Shown here piece after piece: positions 1 to 7,358 of a stretch of DNA of 9,314 nucleotides. A program made the position numbers and the translations under genes. Location: the NCBI GenBank assembly GCA_943333015.1, contig CALQRR010000033.1, positions 1-9,314 of the forward strand, read 5' to 3'. This DNA is from Chitinophaga pinensis (GTDB lineage: Bacteria; Bacteroidota; Bacteroidia; M30B66). Numbering within the stretch: position 1 is the first letter of the stretch; every line of letters starts with the position of its first letter. The notes beneath the pieces are model-generated. The model did not search any database and was not told the DNA's origin. It saw only the letters and a list, made by a program, of their open reading frames with translations.

Positions 1-1766
1 GCGGTTATTATTTTGGGATAAACGATTATGTAGATGCCTCCATTCGCGGAAACATTTACTCTCGTGGTTCTTGGGGACTCAGTGCCGGTTCGTCCTATAA
101 CTATCGTTACCACTACAACGGAAACCTCGATCTACGTTTTTCCAAAATCCTTCAAGGCGATCCCGAATTGCTCGGCTCTTCGGTCAATAAAGATTTTTTC
201 ATCACCTGGAAACATAGTCAGGATCCAAAATCGCGTCCCAATTCCCGCTTTTCCGCTTCTGTGCAGGCTGGATCCAGCAATTACAACAAGCTCAACTCTT
301 TCAACGCCAATAACATCGTTGCCAATACCTTCCAGTCGAGTATCTCTTACGCCAAGACATTCGCTAATACGCCCTTTAACCTTGTGCTCAGTGCCGGGCA
401 CAGTCAGAATACGGCCACCCGAATTGTAACGCTTTCGGCTCCCGATCTTCAGGTAAATATGAACCGCTATTACCTGTTCAAACGGAAAAATCCCATCGGC
501 ACACAACGCTGGTATGAAAAGCTGGGTATCACCTACACCATGCAAAGCCGCAACACCATCACACAGGCAGATTCGCTTTTTGGACGACCGGGCTGGACAC
601 AGAAATTCAACAACGGTGTGCAACATCAGATTCCGATTTCCACCTCGGTTCAGTTTCTAAAATTCTTCACTTTTTCGCCAGGGATTAACTACACGGAGCG
701 TTGGTATTTCAACACCATCGCTAAACGCTTTGATGAAACCACCGGCACAGTTGTTACCGACACCATCCGCGGGTTTAAATCCACCCGAGAATGGAATGCC
801 AATGCCAATGTCAGCACCCGTTTGTATGGCTTTCTCAAAGTGGGGAAAAACACCATCCGTAATGTCATGACGCCTCAGGTTAGTTTTCGCTACCAACCCG
901 ATTTCAGCACCCGTCGTTATGGGTTTTATGGCGATAACGGAACCGTTGGATCGTATTCGCCTTACGAGCAAGGAGTGTATGGACAACCTTCTGTAGGCCG
1001 CCAAGGAACTGTTGGGCTGAGTTTAAATAACAACCTCGAAGCCAAGGTGCGCTCCCGCCGCGATACCACCGGAACGGGCCTTCGGAAAGTAGTACTTCTC
1101 GATGCATTCAATCTGGCAACAGCCTATAACATTGCCGCCGACTCCCTGAATTGGCAAAATGTATCGCTCAGCGCTAGGACGAAACTGTTCCGGAAACTGG
1201 ATGTGGTGTTTAGTAGCAATTACGATCTGTACGCGTACGACACCACGCTCAAAAAACGTATCAATACATTCGAAATTGATAAAACCGGTCGACTGCTTCG
1301 CCCAGTCAATACCAACCTTGCCTTAACAACCACGCTGGCTTCGGGTAAAAAACAATCGCTCACGTCCAATGCAGGCACTGATGAAGAACGTGTGGACATT
1401 TCCCGGAATGCAAATAGCTACGTTGACTTCACCATTCCCTGGTCGATCAATGCGGGATTTGTATTAAGTAAGACTACTGCTGGTAATAAGATCGTGAACA
1501 ATCAAGTAGTGAATGTGAGCGGCGATCTCAACCTGACACAAAAGTGGAAAGTCGGATTCAGTACCGGCTATGATTTTTCACAGAAAACGTTTTCGCTCAC
1601 CACCGTCGATATTTTCCGCGATCTGCATTGTTGGGAGATGCATTTCAACTGGATTCCGTTTGGATTCCGTCAGAGTTACAATTTCACCATCAATGTGAAA
1701 TCGTCCATGTTGCAAGATCTTAAAGTGAACCGCCGTCGTCAGTGGTTCGATCTTCAAAATCAGTAA
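1..1766 (+). CDS. lptD: LPS-assembly outer-membrane protein LptD, C-terminal part (5' end cut by window edge)
   Basis: LptD is the outer-membrane beta-barrel that receives LPS from the periplasmic Lpt bridge and inserts it into the outer leaflet. The frame is open from the left edge (first full codon at base 3), giving about 587 visible residues, so the true start and the N-terminal OstA/LptA-like domain lie outside. A TTG at 168 is internal and is not the start. Visible features fit the Bacteroidota LptD family: a segment reading NIYSRGSWGLSAGS near the left edge, then a KDFFITWKHSQDP stretch, then alternating aromatic/polar beta-strand sequence with Asn- and Thr-rich turns. The C-terminal block HCWEMHFNWIPFG followed by FTINVKSSMLQDLK (about bases 1626-1730) is the strongest family signature I recognise. 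The stop TAA abuts the stop of the converging phosphoesterase gene. Full-length relatives are roughly 850-950 residues. The family call is firm; the missing N-terminus cannot be judged. Confidence 0.9.
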   Translation, partial: GYYFGINDYVDASIRGNIYSRGSWGLSAGSSYNYRYHYNGNLDLRFSKILQGDPELLGSSVNKDFFITWKHSQDPKSRPNSRFSASVQAGSSNYNKLNSFNANNIVANTFQSSISYAKTFANTPFNLVLSAGHSQNTATRIVTLSAPDLQVNMNRYYLFKRKNPIGTQRWYEKLGITYTMQSRNTITQADSLFGRPGWTQKFNNGVQHQIPISTSVQFLKFFTFSPGINYTERWYFNTIAKRFDETTGTVVTDTIRGFKSTREWNANANVSTRLYGFLKVGKNTIRNVMTPQVSFRYQPDFSTRRYGFYGDNGTVGSYSPYEQGVYGQPSVGRQGTVGLSLNNNLEAKVRSRRDTTGTGLRKVVLLDAFNLATAYNIAADSLNWQNVSLSARTKLFRKLDVVFSSNYDLYAYDTTLKKRINTFEIDKTGRLLRPVNTNLALTTTLASGKKQSLTSNAGTDEERVDISRNANSYVDFTIPWSINAGFVLSKTTAGNKIVNNQVVNVSGDLNLTQKWKVGFSTGYDFSQKTFSLTTVDIFRDLHCWEMHFNWIPFGFRQSYNFTINVKSSMLQDLKVNRRRQWFDLQNQ

Positions 1767-2672
1767 TCAAATCACCCAGTCGGCCGTTCCGTCAGGAAGT
1801 ATGCGGTAACACGCCAGTCGCTGTGTACGGTAAACGCAGTAATCTGTTATGACCACATTTTCTTGCTGCACCGCCGGAGTTCCTTTCTGACAATAATGCC
1901 CATGAACCACTAGTGGTGCGTTTTCCGAATAGGGAAGAAATGCCGGATAAAACCGCTCTGGAAGCAGTTCCTTTGCCGCAGGAAGCAGCATGTCATTTGG
2001 TTTCAGAAAGAGTACTTGCGCCAGTGTTTTGCCCTGCGGGTTTTGCCAGTAACGAATGCGCGGTTTTATCCAAGCATCTTCCAGTTCGAATTTTATCTGA
2101 ATGCCAAACGTGAGTCGGTGAATGGCTGCAACAATTGGATGTTCCGGGTCGCTGAAAAGATTCCAATGCGCCTCCGAAAGCACAAAACGATTTCCAGTGT
2201 ATGCACGCAGCAACTCGATGGCATCTGTATCCCAACAGGCATGTACCAAGCGGAAATCCGGACGATCAATCAGCACCGGAATCGTCTTCATCCAGTTCAG
2301 ATACTCGTTGAGTAACTCCGGCTTCCCCGAAAATTCCTCCAAGGTTGTGGCAAAAAGTTTTTCGTAATTCTGCGCATGGGGATACACCCGTTCATCCGTT
2401 CCTGCTTGGCGGAGATGATACAACACAAACATATAATCGTGATTGCCCATCACCAGCTCTGCGCTTCCTGCTTGCTGCATTGCCCGGACAATTTCCAGTG
2501 AACGGATATTTTCGCAGCCCCGGTTAATCAGATCGCCACAAAAAAATGCCCGTGCTTCGGGATGCTGGTAGGCGCCATTGGTGTGCACATACCCCAGTCG
2601 GAGAAGAAGTTGTTCCAGCAATGTGGCGTGCCCGTGAATATCGCCAATGAAATGAATCGTGTGTTTATTCAT
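1767..2672 (-). CDS. Calcineurin-like (PPP-type) metallophosphoesterase
   Basis: A 301-residue cytoplasmic protein with the metal-binding signature of the PPP/calcineurin-like phosphoesterases: GDIHGH at 10-15 (D11, H13), GDLINRG at 46-52 (D47, R51), GNHDY at 76-80 (N77, H78), a histidine in VHACWD (H144) and VVHGHY near the C-terminus (H249). These residues would bind two metal ions, and R51 and H78 match the phosphate-binding and general-acid positions. There is no signal peptide or membrane segment. The family includes protein Ser/Thr phosphatases, diadenosine tetraphosphatases (ApaH, PrpE) and PnkP-like enzymes. The sequence does not decide the substrate, so no gene symbol is given. The middle residue of motif II is Asn (N50) where many PPP enzymes have Asp. 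The ATG follows the TAA of the upstream J-domain gene with no spacer, so co-transcription and translational coupling are likely. Its stop touches the stop of lptD. Confidence 0.9.
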   Translation of the reverse strand: MNKHTIHFIGDIHGHATLLEQLLLRLGYVHTNGAYQHPEARAFFCGDLINRGCENIRSLEIVRAMQQAGSAELVMGNHDYMFVLYHLRQAGTDERVYPHAQNYEKLFATTLEEFSGKPELLNEYLNWMKTIPVLIDRPDFRLVHACWDTDAIELLRAYTGNRFVLSEAHWNLFSDPEHPIVAAIHRLTFGIQIKFELEDAWIKPRIRYWQNPQGKTLAQVLFLKPNDMLLPAAKELLPERFYPAFLPYSENAPLVVHGHYCQKGTPAVQQENVVITDYCVYRTQRLACYRILPDGTADWVI

Positions 2673-3575
2673 TTATGCATGCTGGTGTTTATGGCGATGC
2701 AGGATTCTGCGATAATGCAGCCATTCATAGGTGATGCTCAGCGCTAATAAGAGAATCGGCAGACAAATTAACCAGGCAATGGATTCAAGATAAATCGTAC
2801 CCGTTTTTCCAAATGAAATGGTGCCCCAAGCCGCAAGTCCAAACAAACCTAGTGGTAAGGTTCGATACCAAAGGTATTCTCTTCGGGCTGAAAGCCATGT
2901 GGAGATATCGCCACGTTTGACTTGTCTGTTAAGCTTCTGAGCAACCGTTTGTAAGGCGGAATGATAGATGCTGTAAAGCGCGTAGAAAACCATCGCCGGC
3001 GGGAAAAATAATACCACAGCCATTAATCCGGCAATACTCATAAGCAGAAATGCGGCTATCAGAAAAATGGCTCCGAAGAGTAATCTGAAAAAGCGAAACA
3101 AGGCAAAAGCAACACCGCTGAGCCGGTCTTCTCCGGGGTAATGTCGTTCGATGAGTTCTTCATACCAACGTCCAATGAGCACGGTGGGCGAAAATGTCCA
3201 GCGAAACATCCATTTACGTCCGTCTTTTTTGCCCATCAGTAGCTGAAAAAGCTTTATCACATTGTCGAATTCTTTCACCAGTGGTGCATCCACAATTTTC
3301 GGTGGAGGCGGAGGTGGCCGTCGTTCCCGTCGAACGATGGGGTCGGTGGCGCGCTGTGATTCGGGGGCGTTTATCACCGCTTCGGGTTTCCTCAAAAGTA
3401 TTTCACTGGCTTGTCGGGCTGCAATAAACCGCTTCGATGCCTGTTCCCGTAAATGCTCTTCGCGCTGCAAATCGGGATGGTACAACTTGGCCATTCTGCG
3501 AAATGCTTTACGCACATCGTCATGGCTGACAGGCAGTTGTAAATCAAGTACGGCGATTGCTTCGCGAATTGTCAT
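2673..3575 (-). CDS. J-domain protein with C-terminal membrane segments
   Basis: A 300-residue protein with an N-terminal J domain (about residues 3-65) carrying the HPD tripeptide at 33-35, between a basic helix II (VRKAFRRMAKLY) and helix III. HPD is the motif by which J proteins stimulate the ATPase of an Hsp70 such as DnaK. A charged, proline-rich linker follows (RRPPPPPP at about 85-92), then a soluble segment. The C-terminal half is hydrophobic, with about four predicted membrane segments near 154-178, 180-205, 237-256 and 262-284, and a basic, His-rich tail (ILHRHKHQHA). There is no Gly/Phe region, zinc finger or DnaJ C-terminal client-binding domain, so this is not DnaJ itself but a type III-like J protein that probably recruits Hsp70 to the inner membrane. 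It is the first gene of a unit with the phosphoesterase. The start is the ATG at 3575, since the J domain begins immediately. The client is unknown. Confidence 0.85.
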   Translation of the reverse strand: MTIREAIAVLDLQLPVSHDDVRKAFRRMAKLYHPDLQREEHLREQASKRFIAARQASEILLRKPEAVINAPESQRATDPIVRRERRPPPPPPKIVDAPLVKEFDNVIKLFQLLMGKKDGRKWMFRWTFSPTVLIGRWYEELIERHYPGEDRLSGVAFALFRFFRLLFGAIFLIAAFLLMSIAGLMAVVLFFPPAMVFYALYSIYHSALQTVAQKLNRQVKRGDISTWLSARREYLWYRTLPLGLFGLAAWGTISFGKTGTIYLESIAWLICLPILLLALSITYEWLHYRRILHRHKHQHA

Positions 3576-3591
3576 CGGGTGTTAAACTACT

Positions 3592-3622
3592 GCAACCGAT
3601 TGATTGTTGTGTGGTCGGTTGC
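3592..3622. repeat. Inverted repeat GCAACCGA / TCGGTTGC in the divergent control region
   Basis: A perfect 8-base inverted repeat: GCAACCGA at 3592-3599 and TCGGTTGC at 3615-3622, with a 15-base loop between the arms. It lies between the divergent J-domain and lpxD genes. If the leftward transcript starts at the box at 3636-3643, the repeat would lie in the 5' leader of the J-domain mRNA and could form a hairpin; otherwise it may be a protein-binding dyad. The symmetry is seen directly; the function is inferred. Confidence 0.5.
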
Positions 3623-3638
3623 GCATTTCGTGGCGCAA
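3619..3638. repeat. Inverted repeat TTGCGC / GCGCAA overlapping the preceding one
   Basis: A perfect 6-base inverted repeat, TTGCGC at 3619-3624 and GCGCAA at 3633-3638, with an 8-base spacer. Its left arm shares bases 3619-3622 with the right arm of the neighbouring repeat, so the two hairpins could not form at once. Its right arm overlaps the putative leftward -7 box at 3636-3643, a plausible place for an operator. A 6-base dyad can occur by chance, so the call is modest. Confidence 0.35.
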
Positions 3639-3643
3639 ATTTA
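3636..3643 (-). promoter_or_regulatory. Putative -7 box (TAAATTTG) for the J-domain/phosphoesterase unit
   Basis: On the minus strand this reads TAAATTTG, an exact match to the Bacteroidota housekeeping -7 consensus TAnnTTTG. It would start transcription near 3630 and leave a leader of about 55 bases before the ATG at 3575. I see no clear TTTG-like -33 element at the usual distance, which lowers confidence. Confidence 0.4.
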
Positions 3644-3646
3644 CAT

Positions 3647-3654
3647 TACCTTTC
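3647..3654 (+). promoter_or_regulatory. Putative -7 box (TACCTTTC) for lpxD
   Basis: TACCTTTC matches TAnnTTTG at all but the last base and lies 16 bases before the lpxD ATG, giving a short leader. A TTTC at 3626-3629 is spaced like a degenerate -33 element. It is only three bases away from the leftward box at 3636-3643, so the two promoters would compete for polymerase. Confidence 0.35.
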
Positions 3655-3670
3655 GGCATTCTTCTTTTTC

Positions 3671-4657
3671 ATGAAACTTACGCCTGCCCGCACTCTGGCC
3701 GAACTGGCCGAACTCATCAACGCCCGCTACTCCGGAAACCCGGATCACCTCGTTACCGGCATCAACGAAATACATAAAGTTGAGCCCGGCGATCTCTCGT
3801 TTGTGGACCATCCAAAGTATTACGACAAATGCCTCCAATCGGCCGCCACAACCATTCTTATCAACAAAGAAGTGGAATGTCCTCCGGGAAAAGGCTTGCT
3901 GTTTAGCGATGATCCTTTCCGGGATTATAACTTCTTGGTCGATTTTTTCCGTCCCTTTCAACCCGCTAACGCCATGGTCAATCCAACGGCTAAAATCGGT
4001 CGGGGAACAATCATTCAACCTGGTGCTTTTATTGGAAACCATGTGGTGATTGGGGAAGATTGTCTCATTCATCCCAATGTGGTCATTTATGATCATTGCG
4101 TGTTGGGAGATCGTGTGGTGATTCATGCTGGCACCATCATCGGGGGAGATGCTTTTTACTTTAAACGCCGCCCCGAAGGATACGATAAAATGAAAAGCTG
4201 CGGTCGCGTTGTCATTGGGGATGATGTGGAACTGGGCGCGGGCTGCACCATCGACAAAGGTGTAACGGGCGATACGGTCATTGGACGCGGAACGAAATTC
4301 GACAACCAGATTCACATCGGACACGATACCGTTGTTGGGGAAGATTGCCTTTTTGCGGCTCAGGTAGGTGTTGCCGGCGTGGCAACGATTGAAAACAATG
4401 TCATCATTTGGGGACAGGTCGGCGTTTCAAAAGATCTGACCATTGGCGCAGGTGCTATTGTGCTGGCAAAAAGCGGTGTGGGGAAATCCCTGAAAGGAAA
4501 TACCACCTATTTTGGTATTCCCGTTGCGGAGGCACGCGAGAAAATGCGGGATATGGCCAACATCAAACGGATTCCAGATTTGCTCGACACCGTCTATCAC
4601 CGCAAGCAAGATGGGAAAGACAGCACGCATCAGGAGTCAACAGACAGTGCAGAATAA
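3671..4657 (+). CDS. lpxD: UDP-3-O-acylglucosamine N-acyltransferase family protein (LpxD-like)
   Basis: LpxD transfers a 3-hydroxyacyl chain from acyl-ACP to the 2-amino group of UDP-3-O-acylglucosamine, the third step of lipid A synthesis, in the cytoplasm. The 328-residue product has the LpxD layout: an N-terminal uridine-binding domain (about 1-100, with the segment VEPGDLSFVDHPKYYDK), then a left-handed parallel beta-helix built from hexapeptide repeats (about 104-265, e.g. IGRGTI, IGEDCL, IGDDVE), then a short charged helical tail. The motif FDNQIHIGHD (210-219) aligns with the active-site region; H218 corresponds to the catalytic His of E. coli LpxD. The start is the ATG at 3671. The frame is open back to a TTG at 3557, but that would overlap the J-domain gene and add residues unlike LpxD. 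Bacteroidota often carry a second LpxD-like protein besides the one beside lpxC-fabZ and lpxA; this isolated copy may be that paralogue, so its exact substrate is less certain than the family. Confidence 0.92.
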   Translation: MKLTPARTLAELAELINARYSGNPDHLVTGINEIHKVEPGDLSFVDHPKYYDKCLQSAATTILINKEVECPPGKGLLFSDDPFRDYNFLVDFFRPFQPANAMVNPTAKIGRGTIIQPGAFIGNHVVIGEDCLIHPNVVIYDHCVLGDRVVIHAGTIIGGDAFYFKRRPEGYDKMKSCGRVVIGDDVELGAGCTIDKGVTGDTVIGRGTKFDNQIHIGHDTVVGEDCLFAAQVGVAGVATIENNVIIWGQVGVSKDLTIGAGAIVLAKSGVGKSLKGNTTYFGIPVAEAREKMRDMANIKRIPDLLDTVYHRKQDGKDSTHQESTDSAE

Positions 4658-4672
4658 TTACGTTCAGGGAAA

Positions 4673-5890
4673 GTGATCGATACCGTTAAAAGCACCAATG
4701 ACCACCATTACCGGAAGCAGCTGTATGCGCTTTTGCAGGTGACCCGTGCCATCAACAACAACTTCTCCTCTGCCGATCTGTTCAGCATCTACGAATACAT
4801 CCTTGGACATCAACTCGGGTTAACCAAGTTTGCGTATTGCAGCTTTGATGAAATCTGGCGTTGGCCGGTGTGTGTTGGGGCATTGCACGAAACACTCAGC
4901 ATTCGACCTGAAACAGATTTAGCGCCTTTCACCGAAATGACCTTTCTCGCAGAGCAGGACAATCCTCAACTGCAAAATTTCGATTTGGTTGTTCCTGTGC
5001 AGCACAAAAATCATCCCTTGGCATATTTGCTCATCGGGGAATTGGATGTGAAGAACTTGAGCAAGGAGCGAAAATTCGACCTGGAATTTGTTCAAACGAT
5101 CTGCAACATCATTGCCGTTGCAATTGAAAATAAACGCCTCTTTAAAGAAAATATTCAACAGGAAATGTTCCGTCGGGAACTCGCCATGGCCAAGGAAGTC
5201 CAGTCGATGCTCATTCCTTCGTCATTACCCAATGATGAAGTGGTCGATTTTGCGGCGTTTTATCAGCCACAGCGACAAGTTGGCGGTGATTATTACGACT
5301 GCATTCGGATCAACGAGGAGGAGTTGATTTTTTGCGTAGCCGATGTGTCCGGAAAAGGGATTTCAGCGGCCATACTCATGGCCAATTTTCAAGCGTATCT
5401 GCGCGCCATGGTTGCTATTCAGCCAGATATTGAAAAGCTGGTTTCTGATCTCAACGACAAAGTGGTGCAAAGTGCCAAAGGGGAGAAGTTTATCACCTTA
5501 TTCATTGCGCACTATAATGCCCGGACGCGTGATTTAACATATGTAAACGCCGGGCACAATCCACCGGTCTTGCATACACCTCATGGAGTGGAAATCCTCA
5601 AACTGGGAACAACCGGGCTGGGCATGCTCGAAAAACTGTTTCGCCTCGAATCCGGTGTGGTGCAGATTCCTGCCGGATCGGTGTTGGTGTGTTATACCGA
5701 TGGATTGGTTGAACAGGAGGATGATTCGGGCAGTGATTTTGGGATGGAACATTTGATCGAATTCATCGAACAGCATGCTGATCAAACTTCAGGTCAGCTC
5801 AACGAATCACTGGTAAAACACCTGGCCAGCTTCAAGGGCGATCAGCCCTATGTAGACGACATCGCGCTCCTTACGTGCCGCTTTCACTGA
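4673..5890 (+). CDS. GAF domain plus SpoIIE/PP2C-type serine phosphatase
   Basis: A 405-residue soluble signalling protein. Residues about 15-155 form a GAF-like sensor domain. A helical linker follows (about 155-185, ending AKEVQSMLIPSSLP, typical of RsbU-type proteins), then a SpoIIE/PP2C-type phosphatase domain to the C-terminus. Metal-binding and catalytic motifs are intact: GGDYYD (D206), VADVSGKG (D224), YVNAGHNPP (290-298), YTDGLVE (D343) and YVDDIALL (D395, D396). Family members usually dephosphorylate anti-sigma-factor antagonists (STAS proteins) in partner-switching circuits; no such partner or anti-sigma kinase gene is in the window, so the target is unknown. The start is taken as GTG at 4673, since the next in-frame ATG would remove part of the GAF domain. 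The gene follows lpxD after 15 bases in the same frame, separated by the single TAA of lpxD, and probably shares its transcript. It overlaps the converging ligase gene by 20 bases at the 3' end. Confidence 0.9.
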   Translation: MIDTVKSTNDHHYRKQLYALLQVTRAINNNFSSADLFSIYEYILGHQLGLTKFAYCSFDEIWRWPVCVGALHETLSIRPETDLAPFTEMTFLAEQDNPQLQNFDLVVPVQHKNHPLAYLLIGELDVKNLSKERKFDLEFVQTICNIIAVAIENKRLFKENIQQEMFRRELAMAKEVQSMLIPSSLPNDEVVDFAAFYQPQRQVGGDYYDCIRINEEELIFCVADVSGKGISAAILMANFQAYLRAMVAIQPDIEKLVSDLNDKVVQSAKGEKFITLFIAHYNARTRDLTYVNAGHNPPVLHTPHGVEILKLGTTGLGMLEKLFRLESGVVQIPAGSVLVCYTDGLVEQEDDSGSDFGMEHLIEFIEQHADQTSGQLNESLVKHLASFKGDQPYVDDIALLTCRFH

Positions 5891-7358
5891 TTTCCTTCGC
5901 CGGTGTTTCGGCTTCTGCGGCTTTTTCTTCCGGATTGTTGTGATACACATCCAACGCCACCAGCATCGCAATCATCGACCAGAACGGTGCGGAAGCCTTG
6001 TCCTGATCGAGGAAATTGTTGAGGAAACTGTGTAGGAAATACGTCGATAAGCCAACGAGAATCCCGATGGCTAGAAATTTCACCTCCTGAGATTTTGCCG
6101 TGATGTAAACCCGTCTGCCGGTAATCACCGTAAGTACTACAATCATGATGTAACACAACGAACCGATCAGTCCCGATTCGGCAAGTGGTCCGAGGTATTC
6201 GCTGTGTGCATTGCCCAGCGTACCGGCATTGGTGCTCACATACGTAAGCTCATACGAGCGTTGGTAAGGCGCATATTGGAAGCGATACGTTCCAGGTCCG
6301 AAACCGAGAATGGGCTTTTTCTGAAACATGCGCACCGCCGATTTCCAGCGGTTGATCCGTTCCAGATTGGAGGCGTCATTCTTTATGTTCGAAACCGATT
6401 TCAAGTGCTTGGCCAAATCTTGGGAGGAACTCTGTTTGTTACTCGAAACCTTTTGCATGATGTCATCCTGATAGTAAAACAACACCCCAAACGCGACACA
6501 AATTCCTGCCACCACCACGCGCCACTGAATACGCAGTAGAAAAATAAGGTAGATTCCGTATGCACCAGCAATACTCAGCCATGCGGCCCGTGTGTAGGAA
6601 ACAATAATGCCGATGAAAATAATGCCGAAGAAAATCAACGAAGTGAAGCGCGATTCATTCGTATAGGATTTGTCGAAGGCGAAAACGAACATGACCGGCA
6701 ACATCATGGCGATTACCGCACCGTATATGGTATGGTCTTTAAAAAACGGCTGCATCACCCAGTAAAGCGCGTTTTTATCCACGTTGTAGTGAAAAAACTG
6801 GATGATCGAATAAATGATCACCATGCTCAGCGGAATGGTGAACAACCAGATCCAAAATCGGATGTTTTCTTTTTTACGAAACACCTGACTTGCCACAAAG
6901 TAAAACGACACCACAAACCACAACCGTGCAATGGTAAACTTGATGGATACCAGCGGCATCGTGCTGGTGAGCGATGTGAGGATCATCCAGATCAGCATCA
7001 GAACAATAGCGATCGTTACCGGATGTCGGGTTATTCTTCGGTCGAAGCCACCTTCGAATAACAGCTTGAACAAAAAGACAAGCATGACTCCAAACAAGAG
7101 CGGCTCGGTGGGCAAGGTAAGCGCCGCAAATTCACTGAATTCCACCGTGAGTGAAAACGGGGTGAAAAACAAAATGAAATATACCAGCTTGTCTAAGGAT
7201 ACCAGTGCAGCAAAGAGAATAAGCACCACCACCGGAATCAGCGGCAGGATAAAAAACTCTTGCGTCAGAAGCCAGGAATTCAGCGCGATAAAAGCACTGA
7301 CGATCCCATAAAACCAGGCCGATGGGCGGGGCAGTAAACGTGCAATACGATCATTCAA
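5871..7358 (-). CDS. O-antigen ligase/polymerase family membrane protein (Wzy_C; WaaL- or Wzy-like)
   Basis: About 495 residues with roughly a dozen membrane segments, and a large hydrophilic loop at about 296-398 between the last two groups of segments. The loop contains the family hallmarks GFGPGTYRF (352-360) and NAHSEYLGPLAESGLIG (383-399, with H385), and an arginine motif YTRAAWLS (R257) precedes it. The Wzy_C family includes WaaL, which ligates polysaccharide from undecaprenyl diphosphate to lipid A-core, and Wzy, which polymerises repeat units; sequence alone does not separate them. It lies downstream of the Wzz-like gene and would be its co-transcribed partner. The start is awkward: the only start-like codon near the family N-terminus is TTG at 7358, overlapping the upstream stop by 8 bases, while an ATG in the stop-start overlap ATGA (7351-7354) is in another frame. 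The C-terminus ends in an Ala/Glu-rich tail that overlaps the phosphatase gene. Confidence 0.87.
   Translation of the reverse strand: MNDRIARLLPRPSAWFYGIVSAFIALNSWLLTQEFFILPLIPVVVLILFAALVSLDKLVYFILFFTPFSLTVEFSEFAALTLPTEPLLFGVMLVFLFKLLFEGGFDRRITRHPVTIAIVLMLIWMILTSLTSTMPLVSIKFTIARLWFVVSFYFVASQVFRKKENIRFWIWLFTIPLSMVIIYSIIQFFHYNVDKNALYWVMQPFFKDHTIYGAVIAMMLPVMFVFAFDKSYTNESRFTSLIFFGIIFIGIIVSYTRAAWLSIAGAYGIYLIFLLRIQWRVVVAGICVAFGVLFYYQDDIMQKVSSNKQSSSQDLAKHLKSVSNIKNDASNLERINRWKSAVRMFQKKPILGFGPGTYRFQYAPYQRSYELTYVSTNAGTLGNAHSEYLGPLAESGLIGSLCYIMIVVLTVITGRRVYITAKSQEVKFLAIGILVGLSTYFLHSFLNNFLDQDKASAPFWSMIAMLVALDVYHNNPEEKAAEAETPAKEISESGT

Noticed and set aside
132..626. Minus-strand open frame of 164 residues opposite lptD
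   Set aside because: The plus frame carries clear LptD motifs throughout; the reverse frame shows no family features.
3557..3670. Upstream TTG extension of LpxD by 38 residues
   Set aside because: It would overlap the J-domain gene and the control region, and the added residues do not resemble the LpxD N-terminus, which begins properly at the ATG at 3671.
3641..4324. Long minus-strand open frame (227 residues) opposite lpxD
   Set aside because: It is antisense to a well-supported LpxD frame, has no recognisable domain and has a shadow-like composition.
6732..7311. Plus-strand open frames of 109 and 126 residues inside the ligase gene
   Set aside because: They are shadows of a hydrophobic membrane protein read on the other strand, without start context or domains.
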